DNA of 64,000 nucleotides, from the NCBI GenBank assembly GCA_963760285.1, contig CAVXCI010000003.1, positions 1 through 64,000 of the forward strand, given 5' to 3'. Shown here in pieces: positions 16,922 to 26,409 of the stretch (positions are counted from its first letter, which is position 1; each line of letters starts with the position of its first letter). Source of the DNA: PALSA-278 sp963760285 (GTDB lineage Bacteria; Acidobacteriota; Terriglobia; Acidiferrales; UBA7541). The translations under genes were made by a program, and so were the position numbers. Under the pieces are notes generated by a model that was not told where the DNA came from, made no database searches, and saw nothing but the letters and a program-made list of their open reading frames with translations.

Positions 16922-18181
16922 ATGAAATCCACATCCAGATTGTTTGTCGCGTCGCTGCTATTCGCGTTCACTGGCGCGCTCTTTGTCGTTACCCCCGCGC
17001 GCGCCCAAACGCTGACAACCCTCCATGTATTCACTGGCTCGCCGAACGACGGAGCTGCTCCATACGGAGCGTTGGTTCGGGACGCCGCTGGCAGTTTCTA
17101 CGGCACTACTTCCCTGGGCGGCGCTCATGTTAAGTGCGGCAAGTTTGGATGCGGGACAATCTTTAGAGTGGATTCGACGGGTAAAGAAACCATCCTGTAC
17201 AATTTCTGCAGCGAAGAGAAATGCGTGGATGGCTCGGTACCCGTCGCGGGTCTGATTCGTGATGACGCCGGGAACCTATATGGCACGACTGAAGACGGCG
17301 GCAATCCGGGCTGCTCTCCAAACCACGGATGCGGAGTGGTATTCGAGTTCGACACGACGGGCAAGGAGAGAGTGCTTCACCGCTTCTGTAGTGAAGACAA
17401 CTGCGCCGACGGGTCCTTGCCATACGCCTCGTTGATTTTTGACCCTGATGGCAATCTTTACGGCACTACCGCCTCCGGTGGTGCATACAATGCAGGCGCT
17501 GTCTTCCGGCTGGATCGGACAGGTCACGAAATTGTTCTCTACAGTTTCACCGGTGGAACGGATGGAGGATATCCTGAGACCGGCTTGCTTCGCGACAGCG
17601 CAGGCAGTCTATATGGCACCACGACTTTCGGTGGGATTGTCGGTTACGGAGTGGCCTTCAGGTTGGCTCCATCCGGCCAGGAAACTGTGCTTCATAGTTT
17701 CTGCAGCAGTGGCAATTGTGCGGACGGGTCGGAACCTTCCTCCAGCCTGATTCTCGATGAAAATGGCAACCTGTACGGCACCACATCCATTGGTGGCAGT
17801 TACGCGTGTAACCCCCGCCATGGATGCGGAGTTGTCTTCGAAATTGATCCGAGCGGCAACGAAACCGTGCTGCGCACCTTCGCGGATCTCGCCGCCGACG
17901 GAGCGTACCCGGCGGGGCGTCTGGTTCGAAACGTCGCAGGCACTATCTACGGTTCCACACCCACAGGCGGAAAGGGCATCATGGGAGGAGTCGTCTTCAG
18001 GCTGGATACCACTGGACGTGAGGCCGTCTTGCACAATTTCTGCAGTCTGTCAGATTGCGCGGACGGTGAGTCGCCAAATATTTTGGTTCGCGACGTCGAA
18101 GGCAACGCCTACTCGACCACGTCACAGGGTGGCGATCCTAGCTGCTACTGCGGCACGGTCTTCGAGATCAGCCCAAAGTAA
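16922..18181 (+). CDS. GloVer-repeat secreted protein, seven repeats
   Basis: The 419-residue protein starts at ATG 16922, preceded by AAAAGGAGTGAGAAA. The signal peptide MKSTSRLFVASLLFAFTGA ends near TPARAQ. Seven cores follow (SFYGTTSLGG to NAYSTTSQGG). Cysteine-rich inserts of the form CS-x-x-x-C-x-DG precede four of them. The chain closes with CGTVFEISP. It is separated from the other GloVer genes by about 6 kb. A GC-rich hairpin with a T-run lies downstream (18271-18294). Confidence 0.85.
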   Translation: MKSTSRLFVASLLFAFTGALFVVTPARAQTLTTLHVFTGSPNDGAAPYGALVRDAAGSFYGTTSLGGAHVKCGKFGCGTIFRVDSTGKETILYNFCSEEKCVDGSVPVAGLIRDDAGNLYGTTEDGGNPGCSPNHGCGVVFEFDTTGKERVLHRFCSEDNCADGSLPYASLIFDPDGNLYGTTASGGAYNAGAVFRLDRTGHEIVLYSFTGGTDGGYPETGLLRDSAGSLYGTTTFGGIVGYGVAFRLAPSGQETVLHSFCSSGNCADGSEPSSSLILDENGNLYGTTSIGGSYACNPRHGCGVVFEIDPSGNETVLRTFADLAADGAYPAGRLVRNVAGTIYGSTPTGGKGIMGGVVFRLDTTGREAVLHNFCSLSDCADGESPNILVRDVEGNAYSTTSQGGDPSCYCGTVFEISPK

Positions 18182-18270
18182 CCGCCACGCGCGCCGCAGT
18201 TTCTGTCGGCCCGACCCAATGCGCGCGGTCATGCGCAGCCACGTAGAGATTTGTCCCGAGCGAAGCTGCG

Positions 18271-18294
18271 GGCGGCTTTAGGCCGCCAGTTTTT
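18271..18294 (+). terminator. Rho-independent terminator-like hairpin
   Basis: GGCGGC, a five-base loop TTTAG, GCCGCC, then AG and five T residues. It lies about 90 bases after the stop of the GloVer gene at 16922-18181 and on its strand. The stem is only six base pairs but all G-C. Confidence 0.5.
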
Positions 18295-18347
18295 CTCTGC
18301 TGAAACACCGCCGGCCATGCACAGTTCTTCTGCGACCAAAACTCTTC

Positions 18348-18381
18348 GGGTCATCCCGCCTGTCCCGAGCGAAGCCGAGGG
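18348..18381 (-). repeat. 34-base dispersed intergenic motif, copy 1
   Basis: The minus strand reads CCCTCGGCTTCGCTCGGGAC followed by AGGCGGGATGACCC. A second copy in the opposite orientation lies at 30278-30311 with about two mismatches, and partial relatives occur near 18257 and 4900. Short GC-rich dispersed motif outside genes, no coding potential. Confidence 0.65.
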
Positions 18382-18558
18382 AAGCCATCGAGCACAGTGT
18401 GTGCGAGCCTAGGCGAGGAACCTGTTGTTGAATTTGTTTTCCAACTTGTCTACCGATTTGAATCGGTCACATTCAATCGTTACAGAACCTCCTGTTGATT
18501 TTTCCTGCTGAACGGGGACAATAAGTCAGAACTATGTCCGGACGACGAAAAATGCGCC

Positions 18559-18654
18559 AAAACCGCGATTTCTAATCGCTACACATTTTACAGTCGCAAA
18601 ACGCCAACTCGCATGGAATCAATCACATCCACTTTTCTAATCGCTACACTTTTG
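18559..18654 (-). repeat. Two-arm repeat element, copy A
   Basis: On the minus strand two 16-base direct repeats of the form GTGT-AGCG-ATTAGAAA start 65 bases apart (18649-18634 and 18584-18569). Between them are the blocks ATTGATTCCATG and GCGTTTTGCGACTGT. The same architecture with the same 65-base period occurs at 28457-28551 on the plus strand, but there both arms carry CCCT in place of AGCG. It is not coding. Confidence 0.75.
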
Positions 18655-18774
18655 AGATGGTCCACATATCGCGTTTCAGCTCCCTAAAATCCCCGTTCAA
18701 CCCTCCACACCGAACGCGCGTATAATCAAAATGAGGCGGCCAACGGTTCGCAGGAGCGCTGCCTTCCCGCAATC

Positions 18775-19896
18775 ATGGCTGGCCTGAACATTTTGGACGC
18801 AACCGAAAAACTCCACGAAGCGCGCTGGTGGGAGAATGACGCCGACGGCCGCGTGCATTGCTATCTCTGTCCGCGGCATTGCCACATCGGCGAAGGACAG
18901 GCCGGCTTCTGCTACATCCGCGTGAATCATGGCGGAAAACTTTACAGTCTCGGCTATGCGCAGCCCGCCGCGCTGCAAGTTGATCCCATCGAAAAAAAGC
19001 CGTTGAACCATTTTCTTCCCGGCACGCGCGTTTTTTCCATGGGTACGGCCGGCTGCAACATGGGCTGCTTCTTCTGCCAGAACTGGGACATTTCCAAATC
19101 GCATTCCGATCAAGTCCATTCCGTGAACGTTCCGCCGGAGGACGTGCCGTCGCTGGCCGCGCGTTACGATTGCCCGTCCATTGCGTTCACCTACAACGAG
19201 CCGACCATCTGGGGCGAATACGTAATTGACATCTGCCGCGCCGCGCATGACGCGGGAATGAACACCGTGATGGTGACCAACGGCTATATCACGCGCGAAG
19301 CGTTCCATGATATTTATGACCACATTGACGCCGCCAACGTAGACTTGAAGTCCTTCACGGAAGGCTTTTACGGCAAAATCACGCTGACGCATTTGCAGCC
19401 GGTCCTGGAAACGCTGCAATGGCTCAAGAACGAAACCAACGTGTGGTTCGAAATTACCAATTTAATGATACCCGGATTGAATGACGATCCCGGCGAAACG
19501 CGCTGCCTCGCCGACTGGATTCTGGAGCATCTCGGTCCCGATGTTCCGTTGCACTTCACCGCGTTTCATCCCGACTTCAAATTGCAGGATCGTCCGCCGA
19601 CGCCTCCCGAAACGCTGCATCGCGCGCGGGAAATTGCCCGCGACGCCGGGCTGCACTTTGTGTACGAAGGAAATATTTACAGCAATGGCGCGCACACCTC
19701 CTGTCCGGCGTGCGGTGCGCTGCTGATTCAGCGTTCCTGGCATGACGTGACGCAAAATCGTCTTCGTGATGGCTGCTGTCCCGATTGTGGCGCGAAAATT
19801 CCCGGAGTGTGGAAAAATTCCCGCGCATTTTCCGCGCCTCCCGCCGGCGCCGCCGCAAATCGCACTCGCCGGAAGTACCACCACCTGAATTTGTAG
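18775..19896 (+). CDS. amrS: AmmeMemoRadiSam-system radical SAM enzyme
   Basis: The 373-residue protein has the radical SAM cluster motif as C94-x3-C98-x2-C101 in TAGCNMGCFFCQNW. N-terminal cysteines (C29, C32, C36, C46) bracket the CPRHCHIGEGQAGFC segment. Downstream are the typical FTYNEPTIWGEYV, NTVMVTNGYI and DAANVDLKSF blocks of the AmrS family. The C-terminus adds a zinc-ribbon-like pair (CPACG and CPDCG) and a basic tail. In many genomes this gene sits beside Memo and AMMECR1 genes. Neither is visible here. The reaction of the family is not established. Confidence 0.9.
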   Translation: MAGLNILDATEKLHEARWWENDADGRVHCYLCPRHCHIGEGQAGFCYIRVNHGGKLYSLGYAQPAALQVDPIEKKPLNHFLPGTRVFSMGTAGCNMGCFFCQNWDISKSHSDQVHSVNVPPEDVPSLAARYDCPSIAFTYNEPTIWGEYVIDICRAAHDAGMNTVMVTNGYITREAFHDIYDHIDAANVDLKSFTEGFYGKITLTHLQPVLETLQWLKNETNVWFEITNLMIPGLNDDPGETRCLADWILEHLGPDVPLHFTAFHPDFKLQDRPPTPPETLHRAREIARDAGLHFVYEGNIYSNGAHTSCPACGALLIQRSWHDVTQNRLRDGCCPDCGAKIPGVWKNSRAFSAPPAGAAANRTRRKYHHLNL

Positions 19897-19939
19897 CTGT
19901 GCTGTTCAGCTCGCGAAGCACGGATCGCGCGCCAGTCAG

Positions 19940-20869
19940 TTATAGCGGTATATTGCTTTTCTCGCTGGCGCTTACAGGTGTTTTCCGTGGCTTCCCCAAC
20001 AGGCGCCAGGCGTCGCGGTAATTTTGATAATCGTGCCGCATGGATTTAGTGAAGCGGTGCTTCGGACGGGTGTAATACGTGGTGAAACGCGTTCCTTTGA
20101 CTCCTTCCAGCGCCCATTGCGGAAAAACATAGAACATTCCCTGCGCATGGGCGATCTGAAATTCAACGTTCAGGTCTTGCTTCGGCGCCAGGTGGCAAAT
20201 TACGCCGCTGGGCGCTTCCTCTCTAACCCATAATCCGGCGAATGCGACGGAGTGCCCGTTCACCTGAATGGCCGTGCGAAGGAACCTCAGTTGGGCGCCG
20301 CGTCTTTCTAGGGGCTCGACGAGGAATCCCATTTTTCTGCATTCCCGCGCCACGGGATGGTGCCCGGTGGTGGCCAGCCATTCCTTCATCTTCGCCGCCG
20401 TCGCTGGGTAGAAGCGCCGCTCTTTTCCGCGCGGGCCGGGCGCGTCCTTGGCGACGTGTTCCACCTCCGCGCTGGTGCGGAACATGCCTTTCAGGAATTG
20501 CAGCGTGGGGTGAAATGTCTCCATCGGCTCGACCACAAATCCCAGTTCCTTGCATTTCTGGATCGCCGGATGCGTCCCCACCTTGGAGCACCACTCCTCC
20601 AATTTGGAACGAATTGCCGCTTCGTACCGCCGGTCATCTCCCGGCGGGAATCCCAGCTCTTTTGCGATTCGCCCCACATCGTCGGCGGTGATGCCCAGTT
20701 GCCGGGCCACTTATGAGTACTGAATATCCGATTGCGAAAGCAATTCGCGGATTTTTTGGCGCTGTTTGTGATTCACGGAGGTCAAGTGCCGCGATAGGCA
20801 GGCCTTCCCATTCGCGTCGGTTAACTGCAGCGCCAAACCGCATTCACAAACGTGGACTTCCGGGGCCAT
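19940..20869 (-). pseudogene. Zinc-finger/HTH-like protein with tandem modules, interrupted by in-frame TAA
   Basis: From ATG 20869 (GGGAG upstream) the frame runs 52 codons to a TAA at 20711-20713, immediately followed by GTG and 256 more codons in the same frame. The first part has VCECG and SRHLTSVNHK, a C2H2-finger-like set of Cys and His. The stop splits a helix-turn-helix-like sequence: KIRELLSQSDIQYS before it and VARQLGITADDVGRIAKELG after it. Then come two copies of a module (THPAIQKCKELGFVVEP and HHPVARECRKMGFLVEP) and a C-terminal domain with QWALEGVKGTRFTTYYTRP. One C-to-T change (CAA to TAA) would explain the stop. Alternatively translation restarts at the GTG. The family is not recognised. 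Confidence 0.6.
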
Positions 20870-21135
20870 GGATCAGGCTCCCAAGACACCCGTGATTGTA
20901 CCTCTCGCCGCGACGGTATTAGAACATCTTCATCTCTTGTCTTGCTGGCCGCGCATACTTATGGCTCAATCATTAACTATGGCGCACCCGCACGGAGCAT
21001 CCCAGGCCTCCGCGAACGCCAGCCAGGTGAGGGCCAAGAACATGTTGCCTTTGGGCGCCGCCCGTTGTATCTTGCTGGCAGCCTGACTTATGTTCGTCTC
21101 CGTGTGGGAATGAATTACCAGGGAGAATAAGCCGC

Positions 21136-21873
21136 ATGAACACAACCCCGCGTCATGTGAGAGGTTTGCTGGCCATTTTGCTTCTCGCCGCGTGCGCCTG
21201 GGCCGGCGATCCCTGGAAGAGCAAGCCATACATGCAGTGGGACGAAGCGGAGGTCAATCGCATCCTGCTGGATTCGCCGTGGAGCAAGTCCATTTCCAAC
21301 GTGGGCGGCACCATGAAGCTGAACACGGAAGCGAATCTGAGCAATAGCGGAGCGGTTCTCGGCAGCAACGGCATCGGAGGCGGCGTTGGGAATCCCGGCG
21401 AGTTTGATCCGCTTGCCGATCCGCGCGCGCCCAAATCCTACGTGGTGGAATGGTTTTCTTCGCGGACGGTCCGCGAAGCCGCGGCCCGGGAATCCATGAT
21501 CAAGGGAAACATCACCGCCGGCCAGGTGGAAAAACAGCTCGAAGCGGCCATCCCCGATTACCAGATCATGATTCGCGGCGCGGATATGTCCATCTTCACT
21601 TCGCGCGCCGAGGATAGTTTCATGGACAAGGCTTTCCTGCAGATCATCCCGTCCAATGGAAAAATCAGTCCTTCACGCGTGGAGTATCTCCGCAACGCCA
21701 GCGGCCATGTGTACGCTGCCATTTTCCACTTTCCCAGGACCAACGCGGCCGGCGCTCCGGCCATCTCCGCCAGTGTTAAACGAGTGGATTTTTATTGCCA
21801 CATTGGCGACGGCGTGGTTCGCGCCGGTTTTGAGCCAGCGAAGATGACTGACAGCCAGGGCCTCGATCTCTAG
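21136..21873 (+). CDS. Secreted hypothetical protein with a WxxxPYxxW-type start
   Basis: The 245-residue product starts at ATG 21136 (AGGGAGAATAAGCC upstream) and has a signal peptide (HVRGLLAILLLAACAWA). The mature protein begins DPWKSKPYMQWDEAEVNRIL followed by DSPWSK, a pattern I associate with uncharacterised exported acidobacterial proteins. A Gly/Asn-rich linker, an Ala-rich helix (VREAAARESM) and a beta-rich C-terminus follow. The cysteine in LLLAACAWA could make it a lipoprotein, but the site is a poor lipobox. No function can be assigned. Confidence 0.7.
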   Translation: MNTTPRHVRGLLAILLLAACAWAGDPWKSKPYMQWDEAEVNRILLDSPWSKSISNVGGTMKLNTEANLSNSGAVLGSNGIGGGVGNPGEFDPLADPRAPKSYVVEWFSSRTVREAAARESMIKGNITAGQVEKQLEAAIPDYQIMIRGADMSIFTSRAEDSFMDKAFLQIIPSNGKISPSRVEYLRNASGHVYAAIFHFPRTNAAGAPAISASVKRVDFYCHIGDGVVRAGFEPAKMTDSQGLDL

Positions 21874-21887
21874 CCGCCGCGAAAATC

Positions 21888-22364
21888 CTAGCTTTTGCGG
21901 CGCGACTTTGGTGGTGCATCCCCGGGTGTTCTGGGATTGTGGTGCGACGCGGGCTTGGCAGTCTTGCGGCGGCGGGTTGGAGCCGGGGAGGAAACGTCGA
22001 GCGCCGCCATCATTTTATGGCAGCGCGCCACGAGCTCGTGGGCGCGAAGTTGCAGCGGCGTAAAGTACGGAAGCACGTCAACATCGGGAAATCCCGACCG
22101 CGCGAGCACGCCGGGCATGTGCGCCATCAGCATAACTCCGTAAATCATAGGGAGATGGGCGACGACCTGATACATCAGGTAGTGGTTGGGAATCAGCCAT
22201 TGAAATTCATCCAGCGCAGCGATGATTTCATTGCGCTCCGGCCCGGCGGCAAGCTGGAAGAGCGCCTGCAAAAGGTTGGCTTCGATCTGGCCAATCCTGG
22301 CGATATGGGGAGGGACGGATGCCTCGGCGGGCGGGTCGGGAGGCGTACTCTTCCGTTTCGGCAC
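21888..22364 (-). CDS. Hypothetical protein, helical core with basic tail
   Basis: The 158-residue protein has a Pro-rich N-terminus, a helical middle (IGQIEANLLQALFQLAAG, then FQWLIPNHYLMYQVVAH) and a Lys/Arg/Pro-rich C-terminus (TRRRKTAKPA). There is no signal peptide. It converges with the gene at 21136 with a 14-base gap. The balanced hydrophobic pattern supports a real protein, but I recognise no family. Confidence 0.6.
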   Translation of the reverse strand: MPKRKSTPPDPPAEASVPPHIARIGQIEANLLQALFQLAAGPERNEIIAALDEFQWLIPNHYLMYQVVAHLPMIYGVMLMAHMPGVLARSGFPDVDVLPYFTPLQLRAHELVARCHKMMAALDVSSPAPTRRRKTAKPASHHNPRTPGDAPPKSRRKS

Positions 22365-22426
22365 AGCGTAATTCTAACTGTATGCCCGTCGCGTGAAAAG
22401 AGGAATGTTAGTAGGTCGCGGGCAAG

Positions 22427-22801
22427 TTAGTTAACAGCCAATAGTTTTTCAAACGGCTGAAGCGCCACGCTGCCGGGCTGGAGGTTGTAGTAGCGGTCCA
22501 CGGTGGCGGCGACGCCGAATTCGCCATTATGTCTTCCGGGCTGGGTGCGAATCACGCGGCCCACGCCCACAACGAGAAGGCGTTCGCTTTCCGGCCGGCC
22601 CAGTCCCAGATTCAACACCATGCGCAATCGCGCGCCGATATTGAGCGTGGCTCGCGTGGTGAAAAAAGCTCCGCTGACGGAGATGTTCTCCAGATCGGCG
22701 GCCAGAACGTCGTCGCCGCGCTCTACGGCTGGAATCAGCCAAAAAGGAAGAATTACTTCCACCCGGCGGGCTATCCTGCGTTCCATCACGGTCATAGGCA
22801 C
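22427..22801 (-). CDS. PilZ domain protein
   Basis: The 124-residue product is a single PilZ-type domain. The RxxxR motif is present near the N-terminus (ERRIARRVEV) and the second c-di-GMP motif appears as ENISVSGAFF, close to the consensus [DN]xSxxG. The following strands (ARLRMVLNL, VVGVGRVIRT) fit the beta-barrel. It likely binds c-di-GMP as a stand-alone adaptor, and the target is unknown. A second PilZ protein lies 200 bases upstream on the same strand. Confidence 0.85.
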   Translation of the reverse strand: MPMTVMERRIARRVEVILPFWLIPAVERGDDVLAADLENISVSGAFFTTRATLNIGARLRMVLNLGLGRPESERLLVVGVGRVIRTQPGRHNGEFGVAATVDRYYNLQPGSVALQPFEKLLAVN

Positions 22802-23003
22802 AGGCCTCTGAGTTTAAAGAGGCACGCGGCGTGCCATTGCGGCGCGGTGGAACTCCTGCTAAATCAATGGGAATGGTGGCGCGCGCGTGCTGGTTGAGGA
22901 AATTCTTGCCTCTTCTGGCACAGCTTCCCAGGTTGGAATTGCGCTGTTCCATGTTGCACTCGCGCGGCGATTATCGGGGCGTTGAGATCGCCGCGCGCGG
23001 CCC

Positions 23004-23525
23004 TCATGGCATTTCCAATTGCTGAACCTCTTCGCCTTCCTGCGCGGTCAGAATCCCGCGCTTGACAAGAATCTGCACCAGGCGGCCCATGGCAGCCTTG
23101 CCGGGATCAATAAACTGGGCTGCGGATGATTCAGGGAGTGCTGTTCCGAAGTGAGGCGGCAACTGCATTTCCCGCGCCAGCCATCCATTCAGCGTGCCAC
23201 GATTCTCAGGCGATACGTGCAGGAACGAGATTCCGATACCCAGGCCGTTTTGCGCATAGACCACGGACCCGCGAGCTTCAAACGTTTTGCCTTCGCGCGC
23301 CAGGACGATGCGCACGGGCGCACCCACCTGCAACGGTGAAGGCGTGTCCAGAAAGCAGCCGCCCATGCTGACGTCATTGGTGCGTGAGGTTATCTGGGCG
23401 CCGGAGATTGCTTCGGTGACCTCCGCGGCAAAAGCGGCGGGATGGCGCGGGTGAATGCGCCGGTCCACATCCGGCGGCTTGCCTTTGGGATGCCGGCGCG
23501 TGGCTTGCGATTCACCTGTACCCAT
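23004..23525 (-). CDS. PilZ domain protein with C-terminal extension
   Basis: From ATG 23525 (GGGAGCTACGCG upstream) the product is 173 residues. DRRIHPRHP gives the RxxxR motif and TNDVSMGGCFL gives the DxSxxGG motif of c-di-GMP binding PilZ domains. Strands VGAPVRIVLA and FEARGSVVYA follow. The last 40 residues form a separate helical tail (LVQILVKRGILTAQEGEEVQ). The in-frame TTG at 23558 would add 11 residues but has no good ribosome binding site. Confidence 0.85.
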   Translation of the reverse strand: MGTGESQATRRHPKGKPPDVDRRIHPRHPAAFAAEVTEAISGAQITSRTNDVSMGGCFLDTPSPLQVGAPVRIVLAREGKTFEARGSVVYAQNGLGIGISFLHVSPENRGTLNGWLAREMQLPPHFGTALPESSAAQFIDPGKAAMGRLVQILVKRGILTAQEGEEVQQLEMP

Positions 23526-23799
23526 CGCGTAGCTCCCTGGAAGAGTGATTTTCCGCAACGATGGCGCGGATGAGCGGCCGTGGCCTCATGCGCGAAATCC
23601 ATGCACGCAATTGGCCGTTTGCGGGGAGCAGGAAGGTGCAGTGAATGTTGCGAAATGAATTATGTCAGCGACTGTTCCAACCTGGCCCATTTGCCGCGCG
23701 CGCATATACAATGGCCCTGGGCCACTCGCGTTACATATCGCCAGGCGAGCGGATGCAGGTTGACGCTGGTGGCAGAAGAGCCTTAACATCCAGACCAAA

Positions 23800-26385
23800 A
23801 TGAGCGGTTCGCCCATCCTCGGACAAATTCTGGGGCAGTACAAAATTATCGAAAAAATTGGCGCTGGCGGAATGGGCGAGGTGTATCGCGCCCAGGACAC
23901 CCACCTGGAACGGGACGTCGCGTTGAAAGTCCTGCCTCCGTCCCTGCTGAACGACGAGTCCGCCCGCAAACGGTTTCGCAAGGAAGCGCTGGCCCTTTCC
24001 CGTCTGAGTCACCCCAATATCGCCACCATTTTCGATTTCGCCACGCAGGATCACGTGGATTTCCTGGCCATGGAATTCATCGCCGGAGAGCCGCTCAACG
24101 CCAAGGTCGCGCGAGGCCCGTTGCCCCTGCAGGAGGTACTCGAAATTGGGTTGCAGATCGCGGACGCCATGGCGGCTGCCCATGCCCGCGACGTGATTCA
24201 CCGCGATTTGAAACCATCCAATGTGATGGTCACGCCGGAAGGGCGCGTCAAGATTCTGGATTTTGGCTTGGCCACGCTGCTGCGTTCCGCCGGAGGCGAT
24301 TCCGACCTGACCCTGAGCCTGACGGAAGGGAACGAACCGCCCGGGCTCGCGGGTACTCTCCCGTATATGTCCCCGGAGCAGTTGCGAGGGCGCCCGGCGG
24401 ACGCCAGAAGTGACATCTGGGCGTGCGGCGTGGTGCTGCACGAAATGGTCCGCGGAAAGCAGCCGTTCGAGGGGAAAACAGGGTTCGAGCTGAGTTCCGC
24501 CATCTTGCAACAGACACCTCCGCCGCTGCCCGCCGAGACGCCGCCGGGATTGGCGGATGCGGTCGCCAAATGTCTGGCCAAGGAGCCGGGCCGGCGTTAT
24601 CAACGGGCCGGCGAATTGCAGGCGGCGCTTTCCGCGGTGCGCTCCGGACAAACCGGATACTCCGCGCCGCCGCCGGAAAGGCCGCGCCACATGGCGGGCA
24701 TTCTAGCGGGAATCGTTCTCGCGCTAGTTGCAGGCGCGATCCTTGTCGCCTGGGTATTGCATCGCGGGAAAAATTCCGCGTCCAAAGTAGCTGGCCACGA
24801 AAAGCGCCTGGCGGTGCTTCCGGTCGCTCCGATGGCCGAGGGAGGTGTGTCCCGCGCGTTCAGCAACGGTTTGATTGAGATGCTGACCACACGGCTGACG
24901 CAGCTGGCGGAAAACCGTGAACTGCAGGTCATCCCCGCCAGTGAAATCCGTTCTTCCGGCGTCAGCAGCCTGCAGCAGGCCTATGAGCAGTTCGGCGTGA
25001 ATGTGGGGCTGGAATTCACATTCCAGAGCGCGGGAGATCAGATTCGCGTGAGTTACGTGCTGATTGATCCCAAGACGCACCAGGAATTGCGCGGCGATAC
25101 CATCACCGCGCCGGCGTCGGACCCGTTTACGCTGCAGGACAAAGTGGTGGAAAGCGTGGTGAGCGCGCTGCAGATTGAGTTGCGTCCGGATGAGCAGCAA
25201 AGCCTGACGGCCCACGGAACGCTGCAACCCGCGGCGTATGATTTTTATTTACAAGGGCGCGGCTATCTCCAGGATTTTGACAAGCCCGAAAAAATCGATA
25301 ACGCCATAGTGGTCTTCAACCATGCCTTGGAGCGCGATCCGAATTATGCCCGGGCCTATGCAGGATTGGGCGAGGCCTATTGGCACAAATATCTTCTCAG
25401 CAAGAACAGCCAATGGGTGGATCAGGCTGAAAGCGCTTGCCAGCGGTCCGTTCACCTGCAGGATGATCAGGGTGACGGTCACGTATGCCTGGGACTGCTA
25501 TTTACGGGAACTGGAAAATACCAGGACGCTGTGGCTCAATATCAAAGAGCGCTGGAGCTGGACCCCACGGACGACGACGCTTACACCGGCCTGGCGGATG
25601 CCTATCAGCATCTGGGGCGGCTGGATGAAGCCGAAAACACTTTCAAGAAGGCTATCCGCTTGCGGCCTAATGACTCGTATGGTTATGGCTGGCTCGGATC
25701 ATTTTACAAAGACCAAGCTCGCTATTCCGAGGCGGCGGAAATGTTTCAGCGCGTGATTGACCTGGAGCCGGATAGCTTCGTGGGTTACAGCAACCTGGGC
25801 AGCATTTATGTTCTTGAGGGGCGTAACGCCGAGGCGTTGCCAAAACTGGAGAAGTCCATCGAGATTCGGCCCACCGATGAGGAGCTATCCAACCTTGGGA
25901 CGGCCTATTTCGCTTTGCGGCGCTTTAGCGACGCCGCACATGCGTATGAAGAGGCGGTGAAACTCAGCGACCGGAATTTTACCGTATGGGGAAACCTGGG
26001 CGACGCCTATTACTGGGCGCCGGGCCTGCGCGACAAAGCCCCGGCCGCTTACCGCAAGGCAATTTCAATCGGGAAAGAAACCTTGCGCGTAAATCCGCGC
26101 GACGCGGACACTCTGGCGTATCTGGCTCAGGACTATGCCATGCTGGGCCAGCGGAAGGAGGCGCTGGCCCTGTTGCAGCGCGCCTTGGATATTTCACCCA
26201 AGAATCCGGATACGCTCCTGGTGGCCGCCACCGTGCATATCCAGCTCGGAGATACGACCCAGGCACTGCAGGCCATGCAGGACGCAATAGCCGCTGGCCT
26301 GCCCGCAAATCAATTGCGGGATGCGCCTAACTTTGATAGGCTCCGCGACGACCCACGGTTTCAGAAACTGGTAAACGGCCCCTAG
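23800..26385 (+). CDS. Serine/threonine protein kinase with TPR sensor domain
   Basis: The 861-residue protein has an N-terminal Hanks-type kinase: glycine loop GAGGMGEVY (21-29), lysine in DVALKVL (K43), HRDLKPSN near 134-141, DFG near 154 and a SPEQLRG activation segment. A transmembrane helix (ILAGIVLALVAGAILVAW) lies near 298-320. Then come a TolB-like segment (LAVLPVAPM...FSNGLIEML) and about ten TPR units to the C-terminus. The layout indicates a membrane kinase with an extracytoplasmic TPR domain, typical of Acidobacteriota. The last 29 codons are found again as a fragment at 26941-27029. Confidence 0.93.
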   Translation: MSGSPILGQILGQYKIIEKIGAGGMGEVYRAQDTHLERDVALKVLPPSLLNDESARKRFRKEALALSRLSHPNIATIFDFATQDHVDFLAMEFIAGEPLNAKVARGPLPLQEVLEIGLQIADAMAAAHARDVIHRDLKPSNVMVTPEGRVKILDFGLATLLRSAGGDSDLTLSLTEGNEPPGLAGTLPYMSPEQLRGRPADARSDIWACGVVLHEMVRGKQPFEGKTGFELSSAILQQTPPPLPAETPPGLADAVAKCLAKEPGRRYQRAGELQAALSAVRSGQTGYSAPPPERPRHMAGILAGIVLALVAGAILVAWVLHRGKNSASKVAGHEKRLAVLPVAPMAEGGVSRAFSNGLIEMLTTRLTQLAENRELQVIPASEIRSSGVSSLQQAYEQFGVNVGLEFTFQSAGDQIRVSYVLIDPKTHQELRGDTITAPASDPFTLQDKVVESVVSALQIELRPDEQQSLTAHGTLQPAAYDFYLQGRGYLQDFDKPEKIDNAIVVFNHALERDPNYARAYAGLGEAYWHKYLLSKNSQWVDQAESACQRSVHLQDDQGDGHVCLGLLFTGTGKYQDAVAQYQRALELDPTDDDAYTGLADAYQHLGRLDEAENTFKKAIRLRPNDSYGYGWLGSFYKDQARYSEAAEMFQRVIDLEPDSFVGYSNLGSIYVLEGRNAEALPKLEKSIEIRPTDEELSNLGTAYFALRRFSDAAHAYEEAVKLSDRNFTVWGNLGDAYYWAPGLRDKAPAAYRKAISIGKETLRVNPRDADTLAYLAQDYAMLGQRKEALALLQRALDISPKNPDTLLVAATVHIQLGDTTQALQAMQDAIAAGLPANQLRDAPNFDRLRDDPRFQKLVNGP

Positions 26386-26409
26386 GCAGCATCCAAGGAG
26401 GAAATGCTT

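Larger units (their letters stand above)
18182..18774. other. Intergenic region with repeats
   Basis: These 593 bases carry no gene I can support. They hold the terminator-like hairpin (18271-18294), a 34-base dispersed motif (18348-18381) and a two-arm repeat element (18559-18654). The promoter of the radical SAM gene must lie between the last repeat and 18774. Confidence 0.6.

Noticed and set aside
18559..18654. Two-repeat element as a mini CRISPR array
   Set aside because: The spacer is conserved between the two loci and the repeat is only 16 bases. No cas gene is near.
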